Below the pieces are notes generated by a model. It saw only the letters and a program-made list of their open reading frames with translations, searched no databases and had not been told where the DNA came from. From the NCBI RefSeq assembly GCF_001758785.1, contig NZ_LROM01000156.1:54183-118182 (forward strand): DNA of 64,000 bases. The letters are read 5' to 3'. Each line of letters opens with the position of its first letter. Position 1 is the stretch's first letter. The DNA comes from Duganella phyllosphaerae. GTDB taxonomy: Bacteria; Pseudomonadota; Gammaproteobacteria; Burkholderiales; Burkholderiaceae_D. A program made the position numbers and the translations under genes. Shown in pieces: positions 32,289 to 41,532 of this stretch.

Positions 32289-33875
32289 CTAGCGTTTCGC
32301 CTGCTGCAAGTTGAGCAAATACACATCGTTTTCACGCAGCGGCAGGCTGGTGGAGAAGCGCCCGTCCGCGCCCACCCGCACCGTTTTCTGCGCCGATGGC
32401 TTGCCGGTGGCCATGTCTTTCAGCGCCGTCACCTGCGGCCTAGTCAGCTGCTTGGGCGAACCCATGCCAATGAAACCGGTGTAGGCGTCGTTCTGCTTGT
32501 AGCCCACTTGCGAGACGGTCAGCGTGTACGCGCCCGGTTTCAGGCCGGCGACCTTGACCGCCACTGTGCCCTTGTCCCTGGCCGGCAAGTCCTGGATGAA
32601 GTACTGCTGGTTGTTGATCTTCTCGGGCAGGGTATGGGTGTAATCCCACAGCAGCACTTGCGCATTGCCCTGGCCGTCGGTGGTGGCGTACGAGCGGGCG
32701 TCAGTGTTTTTCAATTCATTGGGCGCCAGCTGGTTGAGGAACTGGTAAGCGAAATAGGCGGGTTTCTTGATGCCCTGGGTGTTCATCAGGCCGAAGCCGC
32801 CGTGGAACGCCTCGAAGCGCGGTCCCGCTTCCTCGAAAATATCGGTGAATACCCAGTACGACATCGACTGCGCGGCAGTGCCCACCTGCTTGAGTTTTTG
32901 CAGGATGTACGCGGCCTGGTGGTAGCTGTCGTGGCTCGGATCGGACGGCGTGTACGACGAGCTCCACTCGGTGTAGTGCAGCGGCAGCGTGGGCATGGCG
33001 GACGCGCCGATTTCACGGCGGTTGCGCAGCACGTCGGCGCTGATCGCGCCATCATCCTTGTTGAGCACCGTGCCTTTCTTGCCGAATTCGTCGAGGAAGC
33101 CCTGGCTCACGCCATAGGTATGGGTGCTGATGAAATCGAGCGGCACGCGGTTCTTGTCGGCGTAGGCGATGGTCTCGGGGATCCACGCGGCGCCGGCGGT
33201 GGCGGGGCCGCCCACGCGGTAGCGCGCATCGACGCTCTTGATGGCGCGCGCGGCGTGCGCATACAGCTTGAAGTAATCGTCCTGGGTGCCGGCCCAGAAG
33301 CCGTCCAGGTTAGGTTCGTTCCACACTTCGAAGTACCAGCTGGCCACTTCGTCGGCGCCATAGCGTTCGGTCCAGTGCGCGGTGAGCGCTTTCACCAGCC
33401 GCTCCCACGCCTCGTAGTTCTTGGGCGGCGTGACATTCCCGCGCCACCAGAAAATGGTCTTGTCGCCGCTGGCCATTTGCGACGGCATGAAGCCCAGCTC
33501 CACGAACGGCTTGATCTTGATGCTCAGCAGGTAGTCGTACAGCGCGTCGATGTACTGGAAGTTGTAGTGCTCCTTGCCTTGCGCATCGACGTGGTACACG
33601 GCCATGTCGTCGCTGAGCAGGCCGTGCATGCGGATGTACTTGAAACCGGCGTCGCGCTTGATCTCGGCGAGCTGCTGCTGCCAGTCGGCGCGCAGGCCCT
33701 CGTTGGCGCGGCCGGCGCCCACAGCAAAATTGAAGGTGGCCGGCAGCGGGCCAGCGACCTGGCTGACGTTGACGTCGATGACGCGGTCCTGGGCGGTGGC
33801 GCAGGCCGGCGCCAGCATGGTGGCGGCGGTCAGCGATAGTTGACCTATCAGCTGTGCGATTTTCTTGGTTTGCAT
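32289..33875 (-). CDS. GH39 beta-xylosidase, exported
   Basis: A 528-residue protein with a signal peptide (residues 1 to about 29, ending ACATAQ). The catalytic (beta/alpha)8 barrel has the acid/base Glu187 in EVWNEPN and the nucleophile Glu303 in LHYTEWSSS, both typical of GH39. A small beta domain follows from about residue 410. GH39 members release xylose from xylo-oligosaccharides. It is transcribed away from the GH74 gene, and a XylR-like site lies about 90 bp upstream, so it probably belongs to the xylose/xyloglucan regulon. Activity on xyloglucan-derived or xylan-derived chains cannot be separated from sequence. Confidence 0.88.
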   Translation of the reverse strand: MQTKKIAQLIGQLSLTAATMLAPACATAQDRVIDVNVSQVAGPLPATFNFAVGAGRANEGLRADWQQQLAEIKRDAGFKYIRMHGLLSDDMAVYHVDAQGKEHYNFQYIDALYDYLLSIKIKPFVELGFMPSQMASGDKTIFWWRGNVTPPKNYEAWERLVKALTAHWTERYGADEVASWYFEVWNEPNLDGFWAGTQDDYFKLYAHAARAIKSVDARYRVGGPATAGAAWIPETIAYADKNRVPLDFISTHTYGVSQGFLDEFGKKGTVLNKDDGAISADVLRNRREIGASAMPTLPLHYTEWSSSYTPSDPSHDSYHQAAYILQKLKQVGTAAQSMSYWVFTDIFEEAGPRFEAFHGGFGLMNTQGIKKPAYFAYQFLNQLAPNELKNTDARSYATTDGQGNAQVLLWDYTHTLPEKINNQQYFIQDLPARDKGTVAVKVAGLKPGAYTLTVSQVGYKQNDAYTGFIGMGSPKQLTRPQVTALKDMATGKPSAQKTVRVGADGRFSTSLPLRENDVYLLNLQQAKR

Positions 33876-33964
33876 TTGTCTCTCTCCATTGGTAGCACCA
33901 TGTCCATGGGGTGCACCATTCTGAAAGAGACGCCTGCCAGCTGCAACATTGAAAATGCGTTTTC

Positions 33965-33987
33965 GCGCTTACGAAATTCGCCAAATG
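33965..33987 (-). promoter_or_regulatory. XylR-type operator copy upstream of the GH39 gene
   Basis: On the minus strand this element shares 17 of 23 positions with the copy upstream of the GH74 gene; the core TTGG-GAATTTCG-AA is kept. It is the most diverged of the four copies and the only one oriented to the left, towards GH39. Confidence 0.5.
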
Positions 33988-34095
33988 ATGTCGGCAGCTT
34001 CGCAGAATTCGTATCGAATCTGCATTTACAAGCCACGGTGAAAATACTATATTGATAAGTCTTCGCCACCCGGCGCGTCTCAAGAAAGGACTACC

Positions 34096-34533
34096 ATGGC
34101 CATCCGCACGCTCACCGCCACCTGGACCGCCGGCATCGGCAGCGTTGGCAGCGCCACCGCCGTCATCACGCTCGACACCGACCTGGTGACCACCGCCCCT
34201 GGCAACACCATCCCCATCGCCCAGGTCCAGGATCTGACCGTGACGGTGCAGGGCGCCCGCGCCGGCAACGGCACCTTCGGCAAGGACGACTTCAATGCCG
34301 TGCAGTTTTACGCCAGCTTCCCGCTCGACTTCAGCCAGCCGCTGATCGGCCAGACCGGCAGCGGCGGCGCCCTGGCCTACGGCACACCCGACGCGCAGGG
34401 CGGCGCGGGCGACTTCAACCTGCTCTCCGGCAGCGGCGGTGCGGGACCGGCCGGCGTGGCGGCGTTCACCTTGGCCACCAATGGCCGCAACGATCCATCG
34501 GACGTGCTGGTGATCGCTTCGATCAACCCTTGA
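34096..34533 (+). CDS. Hypothetical protein within the xyloglucan region
   Basis: A 145-residue protein starting MAIRTLTATWTAGIGSVGSA. Strand-rich, glycine-rich towards the end (GSGGAGPAGVAAF), no signal peptide and no membrane segment. AGAAAGGA lies about 5-12 bases before ATG 34096. No known family was recognised. It sits between the divergent GH39 and GH74 genes, with its own possible promoter (an AT-rich tract at 34040-34055) and a hairpin behind it. A link to sugar use is only positional. Confidence 0.55.
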   Translation: MAIRTLTATWTAGIGSVGSATAVITLDTDLVTTAPGNTIPIAQVQDLTVTVQGARAGNGTFGKDDFNAVQFYASFPLDFSQPLIGQTGSGGALAYGTPDAQGGAGDFNLLSGSGGAGPAGVAAFTLATNGRNDPSDVLVIASINP

Positions 34534-34541
34534 ACTTTCAT

Positions 34542-34570
34542 GGCCGCCTCGCGTGATACGCGGCGCGGCC
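34542..34570 (+). terminator. Stable hairpin after the hypothetical gene
   Basis: GGCCGC at 34542-34547 pairs with GCGGCC at 34565-34570, with an inner CGCG/CGCG stem. There is no T run, so termination would be weak. Confidence 0.4.
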
Positions 34571-34583
34571 AATATCATTCGTC

Positions 34584-34606
34584 CGCTTGGTGAATTTCGC
34601 AATTGC
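34584..34606 (+). promoter_or_regulatory. XylR-type operator copy upstream of the SGNH-GH74 gene
   Basis: Contains CTTGGTGAATTTCGCAATTG (bases 34586-34605). It ends 56 bp before the ATG. The upstream flank ATCATTCG is shared with the copy before the TonB receptor gene. Confidence 0.65.
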
Positions 34607-34662
34607 AGCAGCTGTTTGCTGCTTGCAGAATGAACGCAAAATAAAACCCAGCGAGACAATCG

Positions 34663-37600
34663 ATGACGTATTCCCCCCGCCGCGCGCGTGCCTTGGCTGC
34701 GACCGCGCTGGCATGCGCGTTCGCCTGCGCCACCCCTGGCTTTGCTGCCGTCGCCCGCCAACTGACGCTCTACAACGGCGCGCCGCCGGCCGGCTTCCAC
34801 GTCACTGTCGCCGATTCCGAATCGAGCACCGTGCTCGCTGGCGCCACCGCCTCGGTCACGCCGCCGCCCGGCACGCCCACGCGCCAGGTCATCGCTACCC
34901 GCACCGGCAAGGAGCTGTCGCTGCAATGGAAAAACGCCTGGTACGCGGCGCTGCGTGTCGACGGCGGCCAACCGCTCGATCTCCGGCCGTATATGGCAAG
35001 CGGTGTGCTGGCGCTGGATGTGAAGGTCGATGAACTGGCCAACGGCGGCCTGGCCTTCAAGGTCGGTTGCGGCGACCAGTGCGAACGCGCCGTGTCGTAC
35101 GTGGTGCCAGCGCGCGCGGCGCAGGGCAAGGGCTGGCAAAAGCTGTCGTATGCACTGAGCTGCTTTGTGCGCGATGGCGCCGATTTCAGCGCTGTGAAGC
35201 TGCCGTTCGCGCTGGAGGCCACTGGCGCCGGCAAGGTGGCGATCGCCAACGTGCGCTTGCTGCGCAAGGGCAGGCCCACCATGGCGTGCCCCGACTACCG
35301 CACCGCGTCGGTCACGCCCGATAAACTCAACGAGTCGTGGTCGGTCGGGTGGTGGACTGGCCGCCATGAGCAAAAGCTCAAGGAGGCCGCCGCGCTGGGC
35401 AAGAAGGCGCAGGTAGTGTTCATCGGCGACTCGATCACCGAGGGCTGGGAAAAGAGCGGCGCGCCGGTCTTCCAGCAGTACTACAAGCGACTCGATGCGC
35501 TGGCGCTGGGCTTCGGCGGCGACCGCACCGAAAACGTCTTGTGGCGCCTGCAGCACGGCGAAGTCGATGCCATCGCGCCCAAAGTGGCGGTGCTCATGTT
35601 CGGCACCAACAACACCGGCCACCGCAAGGAAAATCCGGTGACCACGGCGGCCGGCATCAGGCGCAATATCGAGGAACTGCGCCAACGCCTGCCGGACACC
35701 AGGATCCTGCTGCTGGCGATCTTCCCGCGCGGCGCCACTGCCGACGATCCGGCGCGGCGGCTGAACGACCAGGTCAACGCCATCATCGCCGGCTTTGCCG
35801 ACAACCGCCACGTGTTCTACCTCGATATCGGCCGGTCTTTCTTACAGCCCGATGGCGCGCTGTCGAAAGACATCATGCCCGACTTGCTGCACCCGAACCA
35901 GAACGGTTACGAGATCTGGGCGCGGGAAATGGCGCCCACGCTCGACAGGCTGCTGGGCGGGCAAGGCGCCAGCCCCAATGCGGCTCCTGGCGCCGGATCC
36001 AGCTACGCCTGGCGCCCGGTCGCCATCGGCGGCAGCGGCTTCATCTCCGGCATCATCCCCAGCAAAACCCGAAAAGACCTGATCTACCTGCGCACTGACG
36101 TTGGCGGCGCCTACCGCCGCGACACCGCCAACGGCCGCTGGGTGGCGCTGACGGACTGGGTGTCGGACCAGGAAACCGGCATCCTCGGCGTGGAGTCGAT
36201 CGCCACCGATCCTGCCGCGCCCAACAAGCTGTATCTGTCCACCGGCGTCGAGTACCTGAACGGCGGCGCCAGCGCCATCCTCAAGTCCGACGACTACGGC
36301 AATACCTTCAAAAAAATCGACGTCACCAGCCAGTTCAAGATCCACGGCAACGGCATGGGGCGCGGTAACGGCGAAAAGCTGCAGGTCGATCCGGCCAACG
36401 GCAAAATCCTCTACATCGGTACCCGCGCCAACGGCATGTTCAAGAGCGTCGATGAGGGCTTGACGTGGCAGCACCTGCCCGGCCTGGACGTGACCACCAC
36501 GCCGCCCAACAACAATGGCGTGAGCTTCGTGGTGCTCGACTCGTCCGCTAAGCCGGCCAGCAAAAAAGACGGGGCCACCCAGCGCCTGTTCGCCGGCGTC
36601 TCGCGCTTCGGCAAGAACGGTCCGAACATGTACGTCTCCAACGACGCCGGACGCACCTTCCAGGCCATGGCGGGTGGCCCGGCGCACCTGATGCCGCACC
36701 GCGCGGTGCTGGCCGATGGCGCCCTGGTGGTCACGTTTGCCAAGGGCGCCGGTCCGTGGGGCGACGTCGCCAAGGGCGAGGGGCTGGAAGAGGGCGGCGT
36801 GTGGCGCTACGATATCGCCGCCGGCACCTGGCGCGACATCTCGCCGCCGCTCAACCGCGCCTATGCCGGCATCACGGTCGATCCAGGCAATCCCCGGCGC
36901 ATGATCGTCACGACCATCAATTACTACCGCTACTCCAAGGGCCGCATGGGCGACCAGTACTTCGAGACGCTCGACGGCGGCAACAACTGGAAGAGCATCG
37001 TCGACCAGGGCGTGAAAATCGACCCGAACGGCGTGAGCTGGATCGGCGGCAGCTTCATGCACTGGGCGGCCAGCATCGAGTTCGATCCGTTCGATGCGCG
37101 CTCGGTGATGGTCGTCTCGGGCAATGGCCTGTTCAAGTCCACCGATATTCACGCCAGTCCCGCGGTCTGGAAGTTCGACGATGATGGTATCGAGGAGTCG
37201 GTACCGCTCAACCTGGTCAGCATCCCTGGCGGGCCGGTGATTTCGGCCATCGGCGACTACGACGGCTTCCGCCACAGCGACGTTACGCAGTATTCGCCGA
37301 TCCATACGCCGAGCATGGGCACCACCTGGGGGCTGGACTTTGCGGCGCAAAACCCCAACGTGGTGGCGCGCGTGGGCAGCGCCATGTACGTCTCGCGCGA
37401 CATGGGCGTGACGTGGACAAAGACCGCCAGACTGCATGGTGAAAAGGGCCAGCTGGCGCTGGGCAGCGACGGCGCCACCATCGTCCACAGCCCGGAAAAA
37501 TCCGCCACCAGCTACTACAGCCGCGACGGCGGCGACAGCTGGTTGCCGGTCGCAGGCCTGAATGGCGCGCGGCCGGTGGCCGATCCAATCGATGCCAAAA

Positions 37601-38100
37601 GATTTTACGCGGTGCGGGGCGCCAGCTTCCTGGTCAGCCGCGACGGCGGCGCCTCGTTTGCACCGGCTGCCACGCTGGCATCGGCTACGCAAGCGCGGGC
37701 CGTGGTGCGCGCGGCGCCGGGACGCTCGGGTGACGTCTGGGTGCCGCTGTACGATGGCGGCCTGGCGCGCACCACCGACGCCGGCGTTTCCTTTGCCAGC
37801 CTGCCCGGCGTGAGCTACGCGGCCGCAGTCGGATTCGGCAAGGCGGCGCCGGGCGCCAGCTATCCCACGGTGTACATCTGGGGCACGGTGGGCGGGGTGC
37901 GCGGCGTGTTCCGCTCGACCGACACCGGCGCGACCTGGCTGCGCATCAACGACGACCAGCACCAGTACGGCGGCCCGGGCGACGCCCAGTTCGTCATTGG
38001 CGACGCCAATACCTTCGGCGTGGTCTACATGAGCACTGCCGGCCGGGGCATCGTCTTCGGCCGGCCTTTAGCCGAGGGAGAACCGCCCCCAGCCAACTGA
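34663..38100 (+). CDS. Secreted SGNH hydrolase-GH74 xyloglucanase fusion
   Basis: An 1,145-residue protein. A signal peptide (to about residue 29) is followed by a galactose-binding-like beta sandwich (about 35-205, ExoP-like). An SGNH hydrolase comes next (about 240-430) with Ser257 in VFIGDSITEG, GTNN and Asp407/His410 in DLLHPN. The GH74 twin propeller runs from about 445 to the end, with Asp479 in RTDVGGAYR and Asp891 in TWGLDFAAQNP as the expected catalytic pair. GH74 cuts the xyloglucan backbone; the SGNH part may remove acetyl groups. It is preceded by a XylR-type site. The three-part fusion would attack acetylated xyloglucan outside the cell. Confidence 0.88.
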   Translation: MTYSPRRARALAATALACAFACATPGFAAVARQLTLYNGAPPAGFHVTVADSESSTVLAGATASVTPPPGTPTRQVIATRTGKELSLQWKNAWYAALRVDGGQPLDLRPYMASGVLALDVKVDELANGGLAFKVGCGDQCERAVSYVVPARAAQGKGWQKLSYALSCFVRDGADFSAVKLPFALEATGAGKVAIANVRLLRKGRPTMACPDYRTASVTPDKLNESWSVGWWTGRHEQKLKEAAALGKKAQVVFIGDSITEGWEKSGAPVFQQYYKRLDALALGFGGDRTENVLWRLQHGEVDAIAPKVAVLMFGTNNTGHRKENPVTTAAGIRRNIEELRQRLPDTRILLLAIFPRGATADDPARRLNDQVNAIIAGFADNRHVFYLDIGRSFLQPDGALSKDIMPDLLHPNQNGYEIWAREMAPTLDRLLGGQGASPNAAPGAGSSYAWRPVAIGGSGFISGIIPSKTRKDLIYLRTDVGGAYRRDTANGRWVALTDWVSDQETGILGVESIATDPAAPNKLYLSTGVEYLNGGASAILKSDDYGNTFKKIDVTSQFKIHGNGMGRGNGEKLQVDPANGKILYIGTRANGMFKSVDEGLTWQHLPGLDVTTTPPNNNGVSFVVLDSSAKPASKKDGATQRLFAGVSRFGKNGPNMYVSNDAGRTFQAMAGGPAHLMPHRAVLADGALVVTFAKGAGPWGDVAKGEGLEEGGVWRYDIAAGTWRDISPPLNRAYAGITVDPGNPRRMIVTTINYYRYSKGRMGDQYFETLDGGNNWKSIVDQGVKIDPNGVSWIGGSFMHWAASIEFDPFDARSVMVVSGNGLFKSTDIHASPAVWKFDDDGIEESVPLNLVSIPGGPVISAIGDYDGFRHSDVTQYSPIHTPSMGTTWGLDFAAQNPNVVARVGSAMYVSRDMGVTWTKTARLHGEKGQLALGSDGATIVHSPEKSATSYYSRDGGDSWLPVAGLNGARPVADPIDAKRFYAVRGASFLVSRDGGASFAPAATLASATQARAVVRAAPGRSGDVWVPLYDGGLARTTDAGVSFASLPGVSYAAAVGFGKAAPGASYPTVYIWGTVGGVRGVFRSTDTGATWLRINDDQHQYGGPGDAQFVIGDANTFGVVYMSTAGRGIVFGRPLAEGEPPPAN

Positions 38101-38255
38101 CTCCTGCACCAGGCGCTTGTGCAAAGTAACAAAAGTACTAAAAGTAACAAGATTTCGCCTGAATTCCTCAGTTCGTGACGGAACCATGTCACAATACTCG
38201 TCGCGCCAAAAATCTGGCGTGCTGGATTGTGTCGTCCCGATAGAGGTGGTTGAAG

Positions 38256-39473
38256 ATGCAGATGAAGTCTCATCGTATCGCACTGTTATTTAACGCAAAC
38301 AAGATTTTCGACCGCGAGATCATCGCGGGCGTCGCCGCTTACCTCGGCAGTACCCGTGCCGCCTGGGATTTGTTCCTGGAAGAGGATTTTCGCCTGCGCC
38401 TGTCGGGCCTGGAGAGCTGGCACGGCGACGGCATCATTGCCGACTTCGACGACCCTGCCGTGGCGGCAGCCCTGTCGCGCAGCCGTATCCCGGTCGTGGC
38501 CGTGGGCGGCTCGTATGCCGACGACAGCAGCTATCCCGACGGCGTACCCTACGTGGCCACCGACAATTTCAAATTGATCAAGCTGGCGCGCGACCACCTG
38601 ATCGAGGCCGGACTGCGTAATTTCGCCATGTTCAGCCTGCCGGAGGCGCAGGAAAACCGCTGGGCCCAGGAGCGCGAAAAGGCGTTCCGCACCCTGATGG
38701 CCGAAGACAAGATGGAGGCGCAGGTGTATCGCGGCCTCGGCACCAGTGCCGCCGCCTGGGACGAAGCGGTGGAGCAGCAGATCCAGTGGCTGCACAGCCT
38801 GCCCAAGCCGGTCGGCATCATCGCCGTGACCGACGCCCGCGCGCGCCAGCTGATGCAGGCCTGTATCATCGCCGGCATCGAGGTGCCGGAACAGGTGGCC
38901 CTGATCGGCATCGACAACGACCCGCTGGCGCGCATGCTCACCCGCATACCACTGAGTTCCGTGATCCAGGGCGCGCAGGAGATGGGCCGCACCGCCGCCC
39001 AGTTGCTCGACCAGATGCTGCACGGCGCCCGCCTGCAAGGCACGCGCGTGCTGGTGCCGCCAATCGGCATCAATATCCAGACGTCCACCCGCCACGAAGC
39101 GGCCAAGCACCCGCACGTGATGCGCGCCCGGCACTTCATCCGCCAATACGCGTGCCAGGGCATCAAGACCCACCAGGTGGCCGAATACGTGGGCATTTCG
39201 CGCTCGTCGCTGGAGTCGTACTTCCGCCAGGAGCTCGATTGCAGCGTGCACGACGTGATCCTGCGCTTCAAGCTCGATGCGGCCACCGAGATGCTGGCGC
39301 AGGGCGACCGCACCATCTCGGACGTGGCGCTCAGCTGCGGCTTCACGTCGGTGCAGTACATGCACGCGGTGTTCAAGCGGGAGCTCGGGTGTACGCCGCG
39401 CGCTTACCAAGATAAGGCGAAGGATCAAGCCAAGGATCAGGCCAAGGCGGGCCGGGAGCAAGCCTGCGCGTAA
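38256..39473 (+). CDS. xylR: XylR-like transcription regulator (LacI-type sensor, AraC-type DNA binding)
   Basis: A 405-residue regulator. Residues about 5-285 are a LacI/periplasmic-binding-protein fold for ligand binding (ALLFNANKIFDREIIAGVAA; GIIAVTDARARQLMQACI; LIGIDNDPLARMLTRIPLSS). Residues about 300-390 hold two AraC helix-turn-helix motifs (GIKTHQVAEYVGISRSSLES; TISDVALSCGFTSVQYMHAV). This is the layout of the D-xylose activator XylR. The tail repeats KDQAKDQAK. ATG 38256 has GAGG 10-13 bases upstream. It lies between the GH74 gene and the xylose catabolic operon and should control both through the shared operator. Confidence 0.9.
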   Translation: MQMKSHRIALLFNANKIFDREIIAGVAAYLGSTRAAWDLFLEEDFRLRLSGLESWHGDGIIADFDDPAVAAALSRSRIPVVAVGGSYADDSSYPDGVPYVATDNFKLIKLARDHLIEAGLRNFAMFSLPEAQENRWAQEREKAFRTLMAEDKMEAQVYRGLGTSAAAWDEAVEQQIQWLHSLPKPVGIIAVTDARARQLMQACIIAGIEVPEQVALIGIDNDPLARMLTRIPLSSVIQGAQEMGRTAAQLLDQMLHGARLQGTRVLVPPIGINIQTSTRHEAAKHPHVMRARHFIRQYACQGIKTHQVAEYVGISRSSLESYFRQELDCSVHDVILRFKLDAATEMLAQGDRTISDVALSCGFTSVQYMHAVFKRELGCTPRAYQDKAKDQAKDQAKAGREQACA

Positions 39474-39483
39474 ATCATGACCG

Positions 39484-39506
39484 CGCTTGGTGAGTTTCAT
39501 AATTGC
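39484..39506 (+). promoter_or_regulatory. XylR-type operator copy upstream of the xylose catabolic operon
   Basis: CTTGGTGAGTTTCATAATTG (39486-39505) matches the core of the other copies. It begins 11 bp after the xylR stop and ends 65 bp before the TTG start of the next gene. Confidence 0.6.
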
Positions 39507-39571
39507 CGCCCCCGGGGAATCGGGTCAAAATCCTCTCGCAGTTTGCCTGCATGCCTGGAGAGAGAGAGACC

Positions 39572-41527
39572 TTGGAAAATAATATTAAAGCAATGCTGCC
39601 GGACGACTTGAGCCGGGCAGTGATGGTAGGCCGCGTGTGGTGTAAAGATGGCCCCTGCGTGGTCGCGGTACGCAACGGCGAGGTGTTCGACATCTCGGCC
39701 CATGCCCCCACCATGTCCGATTTGCTCGAGCGCGACGACGCCCTCGAGATTGCGCGCAGCGCGCCGGGCGCCTCGCTTGGCCCGGTGCAGCAGCTGCTGG
39801 CCGATGCGATGGCCCGCAACGCCGATGACGATACCCCCAAACTGCTGGCCCCCTGCGACCTGCAGGCCGTCAAGGCCTGCGGCGTGACCTTTGCCGTGAG
39901 CCTGCTCGAGCGCGTGATCGAAGAGCAGGCCAAGGGCGTGCCTGCCCGCGCCGCCGAACTGCGCGCCGAGATCCAGACCATCATCGGTTCCGACCTGTCG
40001 GCGATCCGCCCCGGCTCCGACGAAGCCCAAAAGCTCAAGGAAAGCCTGATCGCGCGCGGCATCTGGTCGCAATATATGGAAGTCGGCATCGGCAAGGATG
40101 CCGAAGTGTTCTCCAAGTCGCAGCCGATGGCCTCAGTTGCCAGCGGCGCCGACGTCGGCCTGCACCCGGATTCGAAATGGAACAACCCCGAGCCGGAAAT
40201 CGTTTTGGCGGTCAACAGCCGCGCCCAGGTGCGCGGCGCCACGCTCGGCAACGACGTCAACCTGCGCGACATCGAGGGCCGCAGCGCCCTGTTGCTGGGC
40301 AAGGCCAAGGACAACAACGGCTCGTGCGCGATCGGCCCGTTCATCCGTTTGTTCGACGAACACTTCACCATCGACACCGTGCGCAACGCCGAAGTGCGGA
40401 TGCTGATCGAAGGACAGGACGACGACTTCCGCCTCGAAGGCAGCAGCCGCATGCGCGAAATCAGCCGCGATCCGCTCGACCTGGTCGCCCAGACCTGCGG
40501 CCCGCACCACCAGTACCCGGACGGCTTCATGCTGTTCCTGGGGACGATGTTCTCGCCGATCAAGGACCGCGATGCGGCCGGTGGCGGCTTTACCCACCAC
40601 CTGGGCGACCGTGTGACCATCGCCACGCCGTCGCTGGGCGCGCTGGTCAACACCGTGCAGCGCAGCGACCAGATCACGCCGTGGACCTACGGCACCCGTG
40701 CGCTGCTGAACCGGGCCCGTGGTACCGAAGTTGTCACGCCAAGCGCAGCGCAACCGAAGCCAGGTACCACCTTCGAGCAGCCGATCTACCCGAGCCTGGC
40801 CGGCAAGCGCGTGGTCGTCACCGGTGGCGGCAGCGGCATCGGCGCCGGCATGGTCGAGGCATTCGCCCGCCAGGGTGCGCGCGTGCACTTCCTCGACATC
40901 GCGGAAGCCGATTCGCAGGCGTTGCAGGTCAAGCTGGCCGGCCTGGCCGTGCCGCCCCTGTTCGTGCCGTGCGACCTGACCAACCTCGCCACCGTGGCGA
41001 AAGTATTCGCCGACATCGGCCCGGTCGATGTCCTGATCAACAACGCCGCCAACGACGATCGTCATTCGCTCGCCGAAGTCACCCCGCAGTACTGGGAAAA
41101 CCGCATGGCCGTCAACCTGCGCCACCAGTACTTCTGCGCCCAGGCCGTGGCGCCGGGCATGCAGGCGCAGGGCGATGGCGTGATCCTGAACTTCGGTTCG
41201 ATCTCGTGGCACCTGGCGCTGCCGGACCTGACGCTGTACATGACCGCCAAGGCGGCCATCGAAGGCATGACGCGCGGCCTGGCCCGCGACCTGGGCCAGC
41301 ACAATGTGCGCGTGAACTGCATCGTGCCCGGCGGCGTGCGTACGCCGCGCCAGGAAGCGCTGTGGCACACGCCGGAAGAGGAAGCGCGTATCCTGGCCGG
41401 CCAATGCCTGAAGGCGCGCGTGGAAGTCGATGACGTGGCAGCGCTGGCGTTGTTCCTGGCGTCCGACAGTGCGCGCCGTTGCAGCGGCCGCGATTACTAT
41501 GTCGATGCCGGCTGGTACGGAGCCTGA
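39572..41527 (+). CDS. Fused 2-keto-3-deoxyxylonate dehydratase and D-xylose 1-dehydrogenase
   Basis: A 651-residue protein in one continuous frame. Residues 1 to about 390 are a fumarylacetoacetate-hydrolase-fold dehydratase (GLHPDSKWNNPEPEIVLAVN; GKAKDNNGSCAIGPFIRLFD), as in Caulobacter XylX. From about 405 an SDR follows (YPSLAGKRVVVTGGGSGIGA; NNAANDDRHSLAEVT; FGSISWH; catalytic Tyr556 and Lys560 in YMTAK), very close to Caulobacter XylB. It would thus supply the first and third steps of xylose oxidation. Start TTG 39572 follows GGAGAGAG; ATG 39593 is the alternative. It overlaps no gene and leads the operon with the xylonate dehydratase. Confidence 0.85.
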   Translation: MENNIKAMLPDDLSRAVMVGRVWCKDGPCVVAVRNGEVFDISAHAPTMSDLLERDDALEIARSAPGASLGPVQQLLADAMARNADDDTPKLLAPCDLQAVKACGVTFAVSLLERVIEEQAKGVPARAAELRAEIQTIIGSDLSAIRPGSDEAQKLKESLIARGIWSQYMEVGIGKDAEVFSKSQPMASVASGADVGLHPDSKWNNPEPEIVLAVNSRAQVRGATLGNDVNLRDIEGRSALLLGKAKDNNGSCAIGPFIRLFDEHFTIDTVRNAEVRMLIEGQDDDFRLEGSSRMREISRDPLDLVAQTCGPHHQYPDGFMLFLGTMFSPIKDRDAAGGGFTHHLGDRVTIATPSLGALVNTVQRSDQITPWTYGTRALLNRARGTEVVTPSAAQPKPGTTFEQPIYPSLAGKRVVVTGGGSGIGAGMVEAFARQGARVHFLDIAEADSQALQVKLAGLAVPPLFVPCDLTNLATVAKVFADIGPVDVLINNAANDDRHSLAEVTPQYWENRMAVNLRHQYFCAQAVAPGMQAQGDGVILNFGSISWHLALPDLTLYMTAKAAIEGMTRGLARDLGQHNVRVNCIVPGGVRTPRQEALWHTPEEEARILAGQCLKARVEVDDVAALALFLASDSARRCSGRDYYVDAGWYGA

Positions 41528-41532
41528 ACACG

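Noticed and set aside
33310..35811. An 833-codon minus-strand ORF across the GH39 5' end, the hypothetical gene and the GH74 gene
   Set aside because: It runs antisense to well-supported enzymes; long antisense frames are common in GC-rich DNA with strong third-position bias.
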